64,000 bases of DNA from Leishmania donovani (taxonomy: Eukaryota > Euglenozoa > Kinetoplastea > Trypanosomatida > Trypanosomatidae), in NCBI RefSeq assembly GCF_000227135.1, contig NC_018262.1:367572-431571 (forward strand), given 5' to 3'. The position numbers and the translations under genes are program-made. The notes beneath the pieces were generated by a model. It had not been told where the DNA came from. It ran no database searches and saw only the letters and a program-made list of their open reading frames with translations. This document shows positions 37,603 to 48,181 of the stretch, in pieces (the first letter of the stretch is position 1; every line of letters starts with the position of its first letter).

Positions 37603-38352
37603 ATGCTTGCCTTGGTGCGGTCTTGGTCAGGTGTCACCGTAGGTGGGCTGGCGAGCAGCAGCACCGCCATCTTGATGGTCAGCAAGAGGAGTGGTAGTAG
37701 CAGCACTAGTAGTGTGTGTCACTTGCAGTCGCACCTGTGTGCGCGACCCTCCAGCATGGCCTGTATCGTGAGCGCTGGTGCGGGTGCTGTCGTTGCATGT
37801 CCGTCCACCAGCAGCGTCGGAGGCATGCGACCCTCCCGACTCCTGCGTCGACCGCAGACGATAAAGCCGAACCCGAACGAAGCCACCAGCGGCCAATTTG
37901 AGAGGAGTTTCGAGAAGTTGACGGACAAGATCGAGTCGCGCCTTCCGTTCCGTCAGCACCACGTTCTGCATGGCAACATCTACGAGCAGCCGTATGGCGA
38001 GCGGAGTGAGCATGACATGTGGGTGGAGGCGCAGGAAGATCTGCATGGACGCGAGAAGGAGAAGCCGGCGGCACGGCAGGTGCGCAGCTACTTCTCCGAC
38101 GAAGACCTTTCTCCAGAGGCGATGCACGTCCGCTCGCCACAGCTGAAGGTGGCACAAAACCTTCAGAGGCAGGCGTACGACAAGAAAATTCTGAAAACGA
38201 CGGCGGAGCCGGCTGCCTACTACTACCCGGTGGTGACCTTGGAAGAGAAGCGGCGCTACCGTTGGAAGCTGATTGCTGGATGGAGCGCCGTTGGAATGAT
38301 GACGCTCACAGGCTTGCGGCATCTATGCGAGCACATGCGCACGGCTGGTTAG
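37603..38352 (+). CDS. Putative mitochondrial protein with C-terminal membrane helix (249 aa)
   Basis: I do not recognise a family. The N-terminus (MLALVRSWSGVTVGGLASSS) and the next 60 residues are Ser/Ala/Arg-rich without acidic residues, suggesting mitochondrial import. The mature-looking part starts near residue 85 (IKPNPNEATSGQFERSF) and is charged and soluble. It ends with a basic stretch and a single hydrophobic helix (YRWKLIAGWSAVGMMTLTGL, about 223-242) followed by RHLCEHMRTAG. The design is like that of the preceding gene, but the sequences are not similar, so they are not duplicates. It could be a subunit of a respiratory complex or an import component; nothing seen decides this. 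Confidence 0.8.
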   Translation: MLALVRSWSGVTVGGLASSSTAILMVSKRSGSSSTSSVCHLQSHLCARPSSMACIVSAGAGAVVACPSTSSVGGMRPSRLLRRPQTIKPNPNEATSGQFERSFEKLTDKIESRLPFRQHHVLHGNIYEQPYGERSEHDMWVEAQEDLHGREKEKPAARQVRSYFSDEDLSPEAMHVRSPQLKVAQNLQRQAYDKKILKTTAEPAAYYYPVVTLEEKRRYRWKLIAGWSAVGMMTLTGLRHLCEHMRTAG

Positions 38353-39728
38353 CTCTGCTGTACTCGCTGGCTTCGAAAGCGTGTCTGTGTTTTTGCGCGT
38401 GTGGATTTGTGTGCGCCTGAAGGAAATGACCGAGGGAAAATGGTAGCTGTTATTGGCGGCCCGAACGCGTCGATATCACCTGTCGTCTTCTTTCTTCGCC
38501 ACCGTCTCTAGGCGCCATCGCGGTGGCGACCGTGCTGCTGGCTTCACCGCACTCCCCATGTCACCCCCGAGTCCCTCTCCCTCCATCTCTCTCGATGCCC
38601 TTTTCTGTTTTTCCCGTTTGCTGTCGCTATTCATTCTCCTCTTTGCGGAACCCACACGCACGCACACGTTGCCACGGTTGGTGTCCACACCCGTTCGCCT
38701 CCTGTCCTTCCCGTCCTACTCTACTTCTGTTTATGATGTTGGCCGATTTTGTGCGCCACCTCATCACACCCCACGCATACGCACAATACAACACGACATC
38801 ACCATCGACTCGAACAACTAAACCTTCTAAAACAACATCAAAACTGTTGCCGCGCGCACACGCACACGTTCACGAAGTGGTCGTCTTCTTCGGCGCCTCC
38901 CCGCACCAACTCGCCTCAACACAAACATACCCTTCGCTCACTCTCTCTTTCTCGCACCCACTCTCTCGTTGGCTCCTCACCCACACATAAACACAAACTC
39001 ACGCCCGCCACGCTTATCTGCTGTGTTGCACTCCCCACTTTTTTCCTTCCTTTTTTCTTTCTCCTGTCTACTCGCCCCCTCTATCTCTGCCCCTCACAGA
39101 AAAGTTTCACCAGCCATAGAGATAGACAACTCCACCATCCTCGCCACACACTAGCAAGCCATATTCGTGCCTCTGCCACGCAACACGCGAACGCGCGCAC
39201 GCATACACAGCAGAGCAGGTGTGAGAGAGAAACACAAAAAGAAAAACGAAAATAGAAACGCTGTCGCCACGCGGCGCACGAGCCGAAAGGCGCGCACACA
39301 CACACACACACTCACACGCCTGCACATGCTTTGCTTACATACATAAGAAAGCAAGGCACAATTCGAGAAGAGGCACACTCACACGTGTAACAGTCACTTG
39401 CGAGGTAAGCTTTCTGCTCATACAACCCATAAACTCACACATCAACGTCCATCGTACACACAACTCGCACACACGCACACACCTGTGCATCGAAGAAATC
39501 TTGACCGCTTCTTTTGTTTGCCTGTTTGTTGTTGGTGTGTGTGTGTGTGTGCGTCTTGCGTTGTTTTGTGTGCAGCGAAAGCAGGATACATTGCCGGAGC
39601 CGTCGAATACAGACGTCTATATACATACACACACATATATATATATCCCACTACCACTGCACCCACACAGGCACACAGACACACCCACCCACACAAAGAA
39701 CGGCATCCAACCTGAAGCGAAGAGAAAC
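38353..39728. other. Spacer, 1376 bases: long leader region
   Basis: No supported gene. It is rich in C, A and CA/CACA motifs. A TG run lies at about 39536-39551, and TATA-rich sequence at 39617-39650 falls within the predicted 5' UTR of the PSP1 gene. Confidence 0.6.
39574..39575 (+). promoter_or_regulatory. Predicted spliced-leader acceptor for the PSP1-domain gene
   Basis: GCGTTGTTTTGTGTGCAG ends at 39575. No ATG follows until 39729, giving a 153-nt 5' UTR and supporting that start over the open upstream frame. Confidence 0.45.
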
Positions 39729-40970
39729 ATGGCATACACGGAGAGCCACGTCAACAAGGCCATCGACGTGTTCCTCGACACCCGGAGCGGCTCGCCGCCT
39801 GCGGTGACCGGCGCCAATGCCACCGTCTCGAACAACACTGTGGACCACAACCGATTTGCCACGATGATTGCCCTGCAGAACCGCCTCCTGAGCATCATGG
39901 CGGAGGCACAGACGATTGTGCAGCACCTTCAGCAGAACGGCTTCTTTCCCCGCGGCTCTGGCGCCAACCCGGAGGAGGATGCGGCCAACATAATCATGCA
40001 GATGCTGCGCGCCAGCCTCGAGGCATCCAACTCGTCGGTCACGTCACCGAGCGGGATGGGGAGCGGCTCGCCATCGGCCATGGACACCGGAAGCGCTCAG
40101 CGCGTGCCCAGTCCCAACTCCACGAACATGCCCGCTGGCTTGGACGACGTGTCGTCGTGGGCTCCGACCAAGTCGTCCCCCGACAACAACAGCCATAGCC
40201 GTAGCGACACGGACAACGCGATCCACAGCGCGGTGTCGCACAACGCCGTCGAGGAGTTTCTTCTCTCCGGCCAAGACGGTCAGCAGCAGAAACAGCAGCA
40301 GCAAAACTACTCCAGCGCTGCGGGTGCAGATCACAACGAAGAAGGCGACGAGCTACCGGAAGGCTCGGAGATGCTGGCGTTTGTGGAGTTCAAGCGCGGC
40401 CGCGTCCGCAAGTACGTGTGCGGCCACCGCATCGAGCCTGGCAACTACGTCCTCGTCGACGGCGATCGTGGTACAGACTGCGGCCTATTGGTGCAGACGA
40501 TCGAGCGCAAGCCGAACAACGAGACGGCCGTTGTGTCGATGGAGGGCTGCGACATCCGCGACGACAAAATCAAGCTGGAGAACGGTCGCGTTCTGCGCCA
40601 GGCCTCAGAGGAAGACATCGACCGCCTTCACAATATCATCGCGAACGCCGAGAGCGTTGCGCTCAAGACGTGCCGTCAGCGGTGCTTGGAGCTCGGCATC
40701 GACATTGACCTACAGGATGTGGAGTACCAGTTCGACATGAAGAAGATCAGCTTCTTCTTCGACTGTGACCACAGCGTCGACTTCCGCTCCCTCGTGCGGG
40801 AGCTCTACCGCACCTTTGGGGCGCGAATTTGGATGGAGAACATCAATCCCAAGGTCAAGAACTCTATGCCGGACGCTAGTGGCCACGAGCGCGGTCACGG
40901 TGGTGGTCACCACGGTAATGGCGGCGGCTGGCGCAATAACCACCGCGGCGGGCGCGGGCGTGACTACTGA
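39729..40970 (+). CDS. PSP1-domain protein with RGG-like tail, putative RNA regulator
   Basis: The 413-residue protein has a PSP1 C-terminal conserved domain at about 213-375: MLAFVEFKRGRVRKYVCG, then a long helix with CRQRCLELGIDIDLQDVEYQ, and MKKISFFFDCDHSVDFRSLV. The tail (about 385-413) is Gly/His/Arg-rich (GGGHHGNGGGW, HRGGRGRDY), a typical RNA-binding low-complexity end. The N-terminal half has a helical segment (FATMIALQNRLLSIMAEAQT) and a Ser/Asn/Gln-rich linker. PSP1-domain proteins occur in the Crithidia cycling-sequence binding complex, which binds mRNAs with S-phase-periodic levels. A role in post-transcriptional control, the main level of regulation in these organisms, is therefore plausible. 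The start is the first ATG after the acceptor. The domain call is secure; the role is inference. Confidence 0.85.
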   Translation: MAYTESHVNKAIDVFLDTRSGSPPAVTGANATVSNNTVDHNRFATMIALQNRLLSIMAEAQTIVQHLQQNGFFPRGSGANPEEDAANIIMQMLRASLEASNSSVTSPSGMGSGSPSAMDTGSAQRVPSPNSTNMPAGLDDVSSWAPTKSSPDNNSHSRSDTDNAIHSAVSHNAVEEFLLSGQDGQQQKQQQQNYSSAAGADHNEEGDELPEGSEMLAFVEFKRGRVRKYVCGHRIEPGNYVLVDGDRGTDCGLLVQTIERKPNNETAVVSMEGCDIRDDKIKLENGRVLRQASEEDIDRLHNIIANAESVALKTCRQRCLELGIDIDLQDVEYQFDMKKISFFFDCDHSVDFRSLVRELYRTFGARIWMENINPKVKNSMPDASGHERGHGGGHHGNGGGWRNNHRGGRGRDY

Positions 40971-41899
40971 GATGGCCACGCTAGAGATGCACGTGATAGC
41001 CGAGCGAGTTTCCGTTGGCAAGCCACGTCGCATCTATTTGTTTGCTGGTGTTTTTCTTCCTTTGCCAGACTCTCGTAGAATGGCGGCCCGCGACGACATG
41101 CGCACACGCACCCTCGTCAACGTGTGTCAGAGCCTCACTGGAAGTGGTGGCACGAATAGAAATAGGCAGTGATACGGGAGGGAGCGCATGCAGGACAGGG
41201 AAGCATACGTGAATCCGTTCTTTCATGTTTCTTATACTGCAGAAGTGGAGCTCTCAACTCCCACGCGCGCACGCAGCGCGTAACGCGACCAGGACCTGAG
41301 TTGCCAAACCTCGAGCGCGATTTGCCCTCTTTCTCTTCGTCTTTCTTCCTGACTTTGTCTCTCTCTAGCCATAGCTTCCCCAAACACCATCACCACCACC
41401 CTTCTCAGCTTCGAAAACGCACGCGTTGTTTGGTATTCAAGGGTGGAGAAACGCGGAAAGAAGTGCTCGACATTGTTTATTAGTTTTTTTTTCTTGTGCT
41501 CAGTCTCTAGTAATTTCATGCCCACCCTGCGCTCCTGTCCTGCATGTACATATCTGTATGCCCCTCCCCCTTCTCTCTCCGCTGCTGTTCATGTATTGTG
41601 TCGGGGCTGCCACGATCGCAGTGAAGCGCATGCGGAAGGCAATAAAAGGAAGCGAAAATAAAAACGACAGAGGAAAGGGAAAAGGACAAATTTAAACGAA
41701 AAAGGAAACAGATGTGTGGAAGAAACGATAGCACGCTTGCGTGGGGCGTGTTGCTTACCAACACCCCATGCGCTATGACGGGAGCGGAGTGTGGAGAATG
41801 GGAAGGAAAAGGGGAGCATGGCACGGCACACATACGCACACAAAAAGGGAACAACCCCCTTCCGCCTCTCAGCAAAAAAAAAAAGATGTGTATGTGCGT

Positions 41900-41925
41900 G
41901 TATATATATATATATATATATATAT
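41900..41925. repeat. (TA)n microsatellite
   Basis: About 26 bases of uninterrupted TA following an A-rich tract. Confidence 0.9.
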
Positions 41926-42344
41926 GGTGGTGGTGTCGGTTGGTCTTGTTTATGTTTCTCCTACGTTTGCCTGACTTTTAGGCCTTTAAGTGTTTCTGTT
42001 TTTTTGTTGTTGTCGTTTTTCCCTTTGTTATTTCTCCTGTGTGTTTCATTTTTCTGAAGCGTTTTACTGTTCAACGTGGTTGATGCCATCCTCACCTTCT
42101 CTGCATACCAGCGTGTCTGCCTCCCTCCTCCCTCTCTCCTTCCTGAGTGTGTGCATAGGTAAGATGTCTTTCACTTTTTTGTTGTTCTCTGTGCGTGTCT
42201 CTCGTATATGACTTCACTTTTTTATTATCACTTTTCGATGTTCTCGTTTTGTTTTTCTTTTTGCCCTTTCTTTTTGGTATTGTGTGTGTCTGTGTGTGTG
42301 ATGGTGATGGCGGTGGCACTCACTCGCCCACTGCTTTTCGATTT

Positions 42345-42364
42345 TGTGTGTGTGTGTGTGTGTG
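42345..42364. repeat. (TG)n microsatellite
   Basis: TG run of about 20 bases in the spacer after the PSP1-domain gene. Confidence 0.9.
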
Positions 42365-44553
42365 GCAACGAGAGTTAAAAATCTGCCTCTCGATGGACAT
42401 GAGAGAGCGAGAGAGAGCTTGTTGTTGCTCTCACCGTCGCATGCCGCTAGCTGTCATGAGACTTTATTCCTCTCTAACAGCTAGGCGTCTTTCATTTTTT
42501 TATGCTTTTAAGTAAAGGCGAAAGTCGCATAGCAGTGCCCGGCACAATCGCGTAAGGTAGTTTGGGGGATGATAATGAGGGTAGCGGGGCTATGGTGAAG
42601 CCTCGAAGATGTTTCGTGACGCACTCATACACAGTGCAGATGCGAACGTCACAGATCACTCTCACGAGGTGTGTGTGTGTACTTCTGCGCACATGCGCCT
42701 CTTTTTGTTGTCGTGTTGTGCGCACGGTCCATTCTATTGTTTATTTATTTTCACCTGTCTCCACCATAGAGAAAAAAGGCGAGGAAAGGGGGTTACAAGA
42801 AAGAGGGCTGCCCGCTCGCGTTTCTGTGTGTGTGTGTGTGTTTCTGGAAAAGTGCACTGAGGTGGTGGCAGCGTGCCTCAAGGAGGAAGAGAGAGGTACA
42901 GTCGCGCGCACGCACATATACAGACACGAACTACGGCGAGAAAGGAGGAGCAAGGTAAAATCACAGGCGAGTTTTTTTTTCGCTCGGGGAATACAAGTGG
43001 CGCACATGAGCAAGAGGGCGGCGGTGGTAGTTGGGTGTGGTGGCGGGAAGGATGGAGGTAAAGTGGAGGCAGTGGCGGGCCAGTTAGAAGAAGAAGCGAA
43101 GGACTTTTCCTCTCGTTTTGTCTGTAGTGCCTGCACGGTTCCCGTTCTCGTTCATTGTTGCTGTTTTCCCCATTTGCCTTATCCTTTGCGCCCTCCATCT
43201 CTCTTCTCCCTCCCCCTTCCCTCCCTCCCTTGTATGATCTTCGTCTCGGCACCGTTTCGTTGTCGTTTTCTTTCTCTGTGAGGGCAGCATGCGTATGTCT
43301 GCGTGTTCGTGTACACCTGGCTCGTGCACCTCGCTCTTTTCTTGTCGTTTTGTTTCTTGACACCTTCTGCATCTCTACTCTCCTTTATTTCTCTTTCACC
43401 TGCCCCTTCTCTTCCTTCTCGGCCACTTTCTCCCTCTCCCTCTCATTACGAGTCAAACACAGAAGGAACCCACACCCCCGCTCGGGCAAGCGCCCCGGCC
43501 ACACTATAGACAGAGACGGCTTCTTGGGTCGAGAAAACATGAAGAGTGGCAGTCCCGGCGATCATGCGAACTCTGCCTTTCCTCGTGCTCTCAGCTTCCA
43601 CGTTTTTTTTCGTTGCAAGTAGTCTGCACCTTTTTTGTTTGGCTTCTTGTTTTTTGTTGTTTTCTCTGCCGGCGTCAGCGTGTTGATGTCGCTGTGTGTT
43701 TACGTGAAGTGGTGCTCACCTCCTCCCCCCCCCTCGACTCTTCTTGTGCGCGTTCTTCCGATTTCCTCTGTTTTTGCTACGTTTTTTTTTTTAACTGTGC
43801 GGTGATTTTTTTTGGTCTCTGTTGTATGTGTGTGTGATGGGGGAGAGGGTTCTTCTGGTTGTCGTCTCTGTTCCGCTCACCATGTGGTTGTGTTTGCCCC
43901 TCGTGCGCGGTGGTCAGACAAGAAACAGACAGACAGAACGAATGGCGTTCGAGGACGAGACGAGGCGCTCATGTTGGTAGCAGCTGCAGAAGCGAGAGAA
44001 AGAAATGATCACTGGATTAGGGCATGGCAGCAGACTTGTGAGGAAGCGGTAGTCGAATTGTTAAAGATGAGAGGGAGAAAGGAGCCATGGATGCTGTGCA
44101 GCAATGTGGTTGGGCTGGACTATTTAGGTGTGCTCTTCGCCCCGGGTTGCACCTTCTCACACTCCTGCTCTCACGTGCAAGAGCACAAAGACGTATGGAA
44201 ATGTGTGCTATCGTGTCCATCGACACGTACGTGCGTTACTGAGGACGGCTCCCGCCTTCGCATTGCTAATTCAAGTGCTCTCGTGCCTCTTCACTCCTCC
44301 ACCCACTCATCACCTCCTCCTCTTGCTGGTGTGGCCTCCGCCCAACGCAGTGCCTCCTCTTCGTTTCGAAAAAAAAAAAAAAACATCTCCTTCGTGTCTG
44401 CCCCACCCCTTCCCTTTGTATTCCGCCGCTGTTGAGCAAACAGACTTCGTCGTCGGTGGTGTGGTGTCAGCGCAGGAGGGCGAAGGAGCACGCGCGTATT
44501 TCCTCTCACCTGCCCCCCCCTCTTTGTCTTGTTCACTTAATCAAATCGCCGCC

Positions 44554-46932
44554 ATGTTGACCTGGTCGCTGCCACTGCTGCGCCGACGTGGCACGGGCCA
44601 CGTCGTGAAGTACCTGGAGGGCGTGCCCACCCCCACAAGGCTTATCGACCACCTCGCTGGCGCCGACCTGCATGCGTCCGCCGAGTTACCCTTCTTTACT
44701 ACCGTGCCGCGCTACGTGGACGTGCAGCGGGAGCAGCGTCTGTCTCGCCTGTACTTTCACCACGTTCTGTACCCCGCGGGAGGGGCTCGGCTGCCCTATC
44801 AAGCAGTCGTCGTGCGCGGAGGACGTGCGGTGCGCTCCTCAGAGACGCATCTACTGCGGGTAAAGAAGGCGACGAGTCGGATGCCGCACCATGCAGAGCA
44901 GCAGCAACAGCCCACCGCGGTCGTTGCCCCGGCAGCGCGCCGGCAAAACCCTCTCGCCGTCCCATCCTCCCAGCTCGGCCCCTCAAGTCCCGCATCCTCG
45001 TCGCCTGCCGCAGCAAAGGTGCCCGTCATGACCGCCAGCACGACAGTCCCCACAGAGGACGTTCCAGCCGCGGCGTCGTGGGCGCGAGTGGACCCTGCGA
45101 GGCGGCCGTACTTTTCCGCCGGCACACCACGCAGCCACGAACACCGCCGCAGCTCTCATCGGCCTCCAGAAGACACGAAGCGGTCGGCGAGGGTGGTGGA
45201 GGACACGACGTTGGCTCCGTTGCGAGGGGTTCTGGAGCACTTCTGGAATGAACCAAAGGCAACGAGGAACTCGTCGAGCCAAGACGCCACGAGTGGGCTG
45301 CCCTCCGTCTCCCTTTCGACTACGAACGAGATGGCGGAGCGCGTTCGGCAGCTCCTTGTGTCTCCCGCAGCTGGGCTCCTGTGGATGCCAGCCTCTGCGT
45401 CCCTGCCGAACACCGCAGGTACCTGTGAGGAAAGCAAACACGCTTCCAGCAGGGTCTCTGACAGCTCAGAGCGGCGTTTCTGGACAGAGTTGATGGCTCA
45501 CGTACAGGAGAGAGTGTCAGCAATGACAATGCATGTGGGCGGTGGCGATGGCGGTGAGATGAAATCTCATGCAGCCGTGCGTACGTGCTTGTATGTGCAG
45601 ACGCGGCTTCCCCCGTCAGCGACGGTAGCACTCCCGTTAGCGCAGGTGCGCGATTATGTCCACGACAGCAAGGAGACAGCAGGTGACCTCAGCGTGCACG
45701 ATGACGCGAGCGAGCATGTGGTTTGTCGGCTTGCTGGTGGCCTGGAGCCGGTGGTGTCGTTTGCTGTGGGTCGCCCACTGACGCCGGTCGCGACCGACGG
45801 CGCTGCCGCCTCGCCGTCGGATCGTGCCTTCGCGCACGTGACGTGCCTGACGCGACTCAACATATGCGTGACGTCGGCGCCGTTGGCAAAGTCCCCAGCG
45901 GTGGACGCAGCAAAAATGTCATCTGTTACGCATCCGATGAAGGAAGCGGTGCCCCACTCCCGCGACAACACCTCTCCCTCTGCGGAGCCGTGGCGCTTGG
46001 GCGGTGTTGGGCTGGACCTCATGACAACTCTGCACGCCCGCACTGTGGCGGAGCGCCACCCCGCGAAACCCTCGGCGCACACAAACGGACGCTTGGAGGC
46101 GCTAACGGAGAACGGCACCTCCAACGTGAAAGCAAACGCGGACAGCGCAGAAGCAGGCCGGTACGTTATTGGCCGAACGGACGCAGAGACGTACGTGCTC
46201 CCGCAGCGTGAGCTGCTACTGACGCTGCACGTGCCCACTCACACAGAAGAAATGTGCGCCGCGCAAAATCAGGAGCGGCTGCGCCGGCAGGTGCGCATAG
46301 GTCGAGCAAGTAGTGCAGCGATGTCGGCAGCGTGGCCAACGGAGCAGACACGGCTCACATCTTCGCGCCGCGCAGAGGGGCAGTACGCGAATGCGATGAG
46401 CGCGAACGCGACGGGCGTGCATCACACAAACGCGCCGCTGCAAGCGACTACAACGCCCCTCGCAGCGTCTCCGTCGATGCCACTGCTTCTGTCCTGCACC
46501 AGTTACGAAGTGCGCGCGCTTCCAGGTGACGTTGTGTACATACCACGAGGGTGGGGTTTTGACGTGCAGCGCATTGTCGGCACAGCCACCATCGGCAACG
46601 GCAGCTGCGGTCGCAAAGAAGGTCGTGACGCGGATAAGGTAGACTTCTACGATCACCGCGCCGTTGCAGCGCACAAAGGGACGTGGTCTGGTCGCCGGCC
46701 AGAAGCGCCGTCTAAAAGCAGGGAGCCGAGCGACACAGAGTCTCATGTGGCGTCGACAGCATCGGTGCAGCTCACCTCCGTCGAGGTGGACGCCTTGTGC
46801 CTCAACTATCAGCCATACCCTGAGCTTACAGAGGCGCAGGCGGCCGTCTACGTCGCGGCGAACTACGTGCACAGCGGCGTCGACGAGTTCTACGAACGCG
46901 GAGGCAACAGCATCTATCGCTCGTACCAGTAA
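44554..46932 (+). CDS. Putative mitochondrial protein with a JmjC/cupin-like motif (792 aa)
   Basis: The N-terminus (MLTWSLPLLRRRGTGHVVKY) looks like a mitochondrial presequence. Residues about 45-80 (FFTTVPRYVDVQREQRLSRL) look conserved. Between about 100 and 570 the protein alternates folded-looking pieces (VLEHFWNEPKATR, CLYVQTRLPPSATVALPLAQ) with Ser/Ala-rich linkers. At 657-671 stands PGDVVYIPRGWGFDV, which matches the PGDxxYIPxGWxHxV signature of cupin-8/JmjC hydroxylases except that Phe replaces the metal-binding His. I found no HxD motif upstream. The C-terminus (YQPYPELTEAQAAVYVAANY) is helical and conserved-looking. A degenerate JmjC fold without iron chemistry is therefore possible, but not shown. 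The start is the first ATG after poly-pyrimidine sequence. Confidence 0.75.
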   Translation: MLTWSLPLLRRRGTGHVVKYLEGVPTPTRLIDHLAGADLHASAELPFFTTVPRYVDVQREQRLSRLYFHHVLYPAGGARLPYQAVVVRGGRAVRSSETHLLRVKKATSRMPHHAEQQQQPTAVVAPAARRQNPLAVPSSQLGPSSPASSSPAAAKVPVMTASTTVPTEDVPAAASWARVDPARRPYFSAGTPRSHEHRRSSHRPPEDTKRSARVVEDTTLAPLRGVLEHFWNEPKATRNSSSQDATSGLPSVSLSTTNEMAERVRQLLVSPAAGLLWMPASASLPNTAGTCEESKHASSRVSDSSERRFWTELMAHVQERVSAMTMHVGGGDGGEMKSHAAVRTCLYVQTRLPPSATVALPLAQVRDYVHDSKETAGDLSVHDDASEHVVCRLAGGLEPVVSFAVGRPLTPVATDGAAASPSDRAFAHVTCLTRLNICVTSAPLAKSPAVDAAKMSSVTHPMKEAVPHSRDNTSPSAEPWRLGGVGLDLMTTLHARTVAERHPAKPSAHTNGRLEALTENGTSNVKANADSAEAGRYVIGRTDAETYVLPQRELLLTLHVPTHTEEMCAAQNQERLRRQVRIGRASSAAMSAAWPTEQTRLTSSRRAEGQYANAMSANATGVHHTNAPLQATTTPLAASPSMPLLLSCTSYEVRALPGDVVYIPRGWGFDVQRIVGTATIGNGSCGRKEGRDADKVDFYDHRAVAAHKGTWSGRRPEAPSKSREPSDTESHVASTASVQLTSVEVDALCLNYQPYPELTEAQAAVYVAANYVHSGVDEFYERGGNSIYRSYQ

Positions 46933-48181
46933 AAAACGAGCGACCCTGTGACAGCGGCTCTCACCGAGGAAGCGTTGCCGGGGACTTTTCTAGCTGAGAA
47001 GCAACGCCTATCTGACCGCTCTCCCCCTCCACTTTCCCTCTATCGCCACTCAACACGCCTCACCCCCCCCCCTCCGCAACCCCCCGTCGATTTCATGTCT
47101 TTGAGCTTGGGCTGACAATGACTGCCATGCTGGCGCAGCTCTGTCGACTTGAGATCAAGGAATGTTGGTTTGCGCGTCTGAGATGCCTCCCTCCTGCTTT
47201 CCTCCTATGGACGCCTCGCTTCCTGCTCGGGCTACGCTGGTGATGGCTGTGGCTGTGGCTGTTGTTGGTCATCTCTCCCCTCCCCGTACTTCACCGTTGT
47301 CAGCGACTTTCGAATCTTTCTGTTTTCCGAGCCACCGCTGTTTCGTTTGGATGTTGTTGCCTCGCACTCCTCCCCGTCACTCACGCCTTCGCACGCAATG
47401 AGACGGCACTAAAAATGAAAACGCGAAGCGCAGCAGTGGCAGCCCGCTGAGCTTCTGCCACTGCTCTCAGCCGAGGAAGCACCCGCATCAGCGTGTCCCG
47501 CACGTCGTCCTGCGTTCGGTTGTGACAAGCACAGAAAAGGAAGAAGAGCAATGATCTCAGAGAACAGAAGACAAAGTAGGGGTGCGGAGGGGGTGCGACT
47601 TGCATGTATGTATGCACGCCGACCTCTCTGTGGCCCTGTCAATGGAGGGAGACAAAGAAAAAAACGCGATACGAATGCGTCTTTGGCTTCACGTAGCCAT
47701 CCTCCCGTGGCGCATGCGCTCTCCCTCGGCATCACCTCCCCCCCCCCGACCCCTCTATCCGCTCGTTATGCGAGCATATCGCATCCTCTTCCGTTGCGGC
47801 GTCGACGTCTCTTTTCCTTCACAGCCATGTCTACGTATGCGAATTGCCCGCCCCCCCCCTCTCTCTCTGTCCATCTATGCCCACATGTGCATGTCGCACG
47901 TCCCCTAGTTTGCTCTCTCGTACGCACTCCCACTGCCTTCTTCGAAACGAACAAAACAAAAACGTTTGTTCCCCGCTCGTGCATTCTTCACTCTGTCGGA
48001 CTCTTCTGTTGCCGTTTCCTTCGTTTTTTTTTTGTTCTCTCGCTCTAGGTCGCCTTGTTGTGCCCGTTGCCTTTCTTTCTCCTCCCTCTAAACTGAAGTC
48101 GGGTCCACCCACGAAGTGCTCCTCTCTTTTCCTCCCGCCTCTCTTATCTCCTTCACCTTTTCACTCGTCTTCCTCTTGAAC
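46933..48181. other. Spacer, 1249 bases: UTRs
   Basis: No supported gene. Several C9-C10 runs and pyrimidine tracts are present, ending in the strong acceptor at 48047-48048. Confidence 0.6.
48047..48048 (+). promoter_or_regulatory. Predicted spliced-leader acceptor for aldose 1-epimerase copy 1
   Basis: A long T-rich tract (48014-48046) runs into CTCTAG. No ATG occurs from there to 48182, so the predicted 5' UTR is 133 nt. Confidence 0.6.

Larger units (their letters stand above)
40971..44553. other. Longest spacer, 3583 bases, no gene found
   Basis: No ORF with both an ATG start and coding-like composition. The sequence is T-rich and pyrimidine-rich, with a TA repeat at 41900-41925, TG runs (including 42345-42364 and about 42823-42841) and A-rich patches. 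It probably holds a long 3' UTR of the PSP1 gene, the leader of the next gene, and possibly non-coding RNA. The frame of the next gene is open from about 44128 but runs through a run of 13 A and low-complexity sequence, so it is not used as coding. Confidence 0.55.

Noticed and set aside
44128..44553. Upstream extension of the JmjC-like protein frame
   Set aside because: It passes through a run of 13 A and pyrimidine-rich sequence; the ATG at 44554 followed by a presequence-like start is better.
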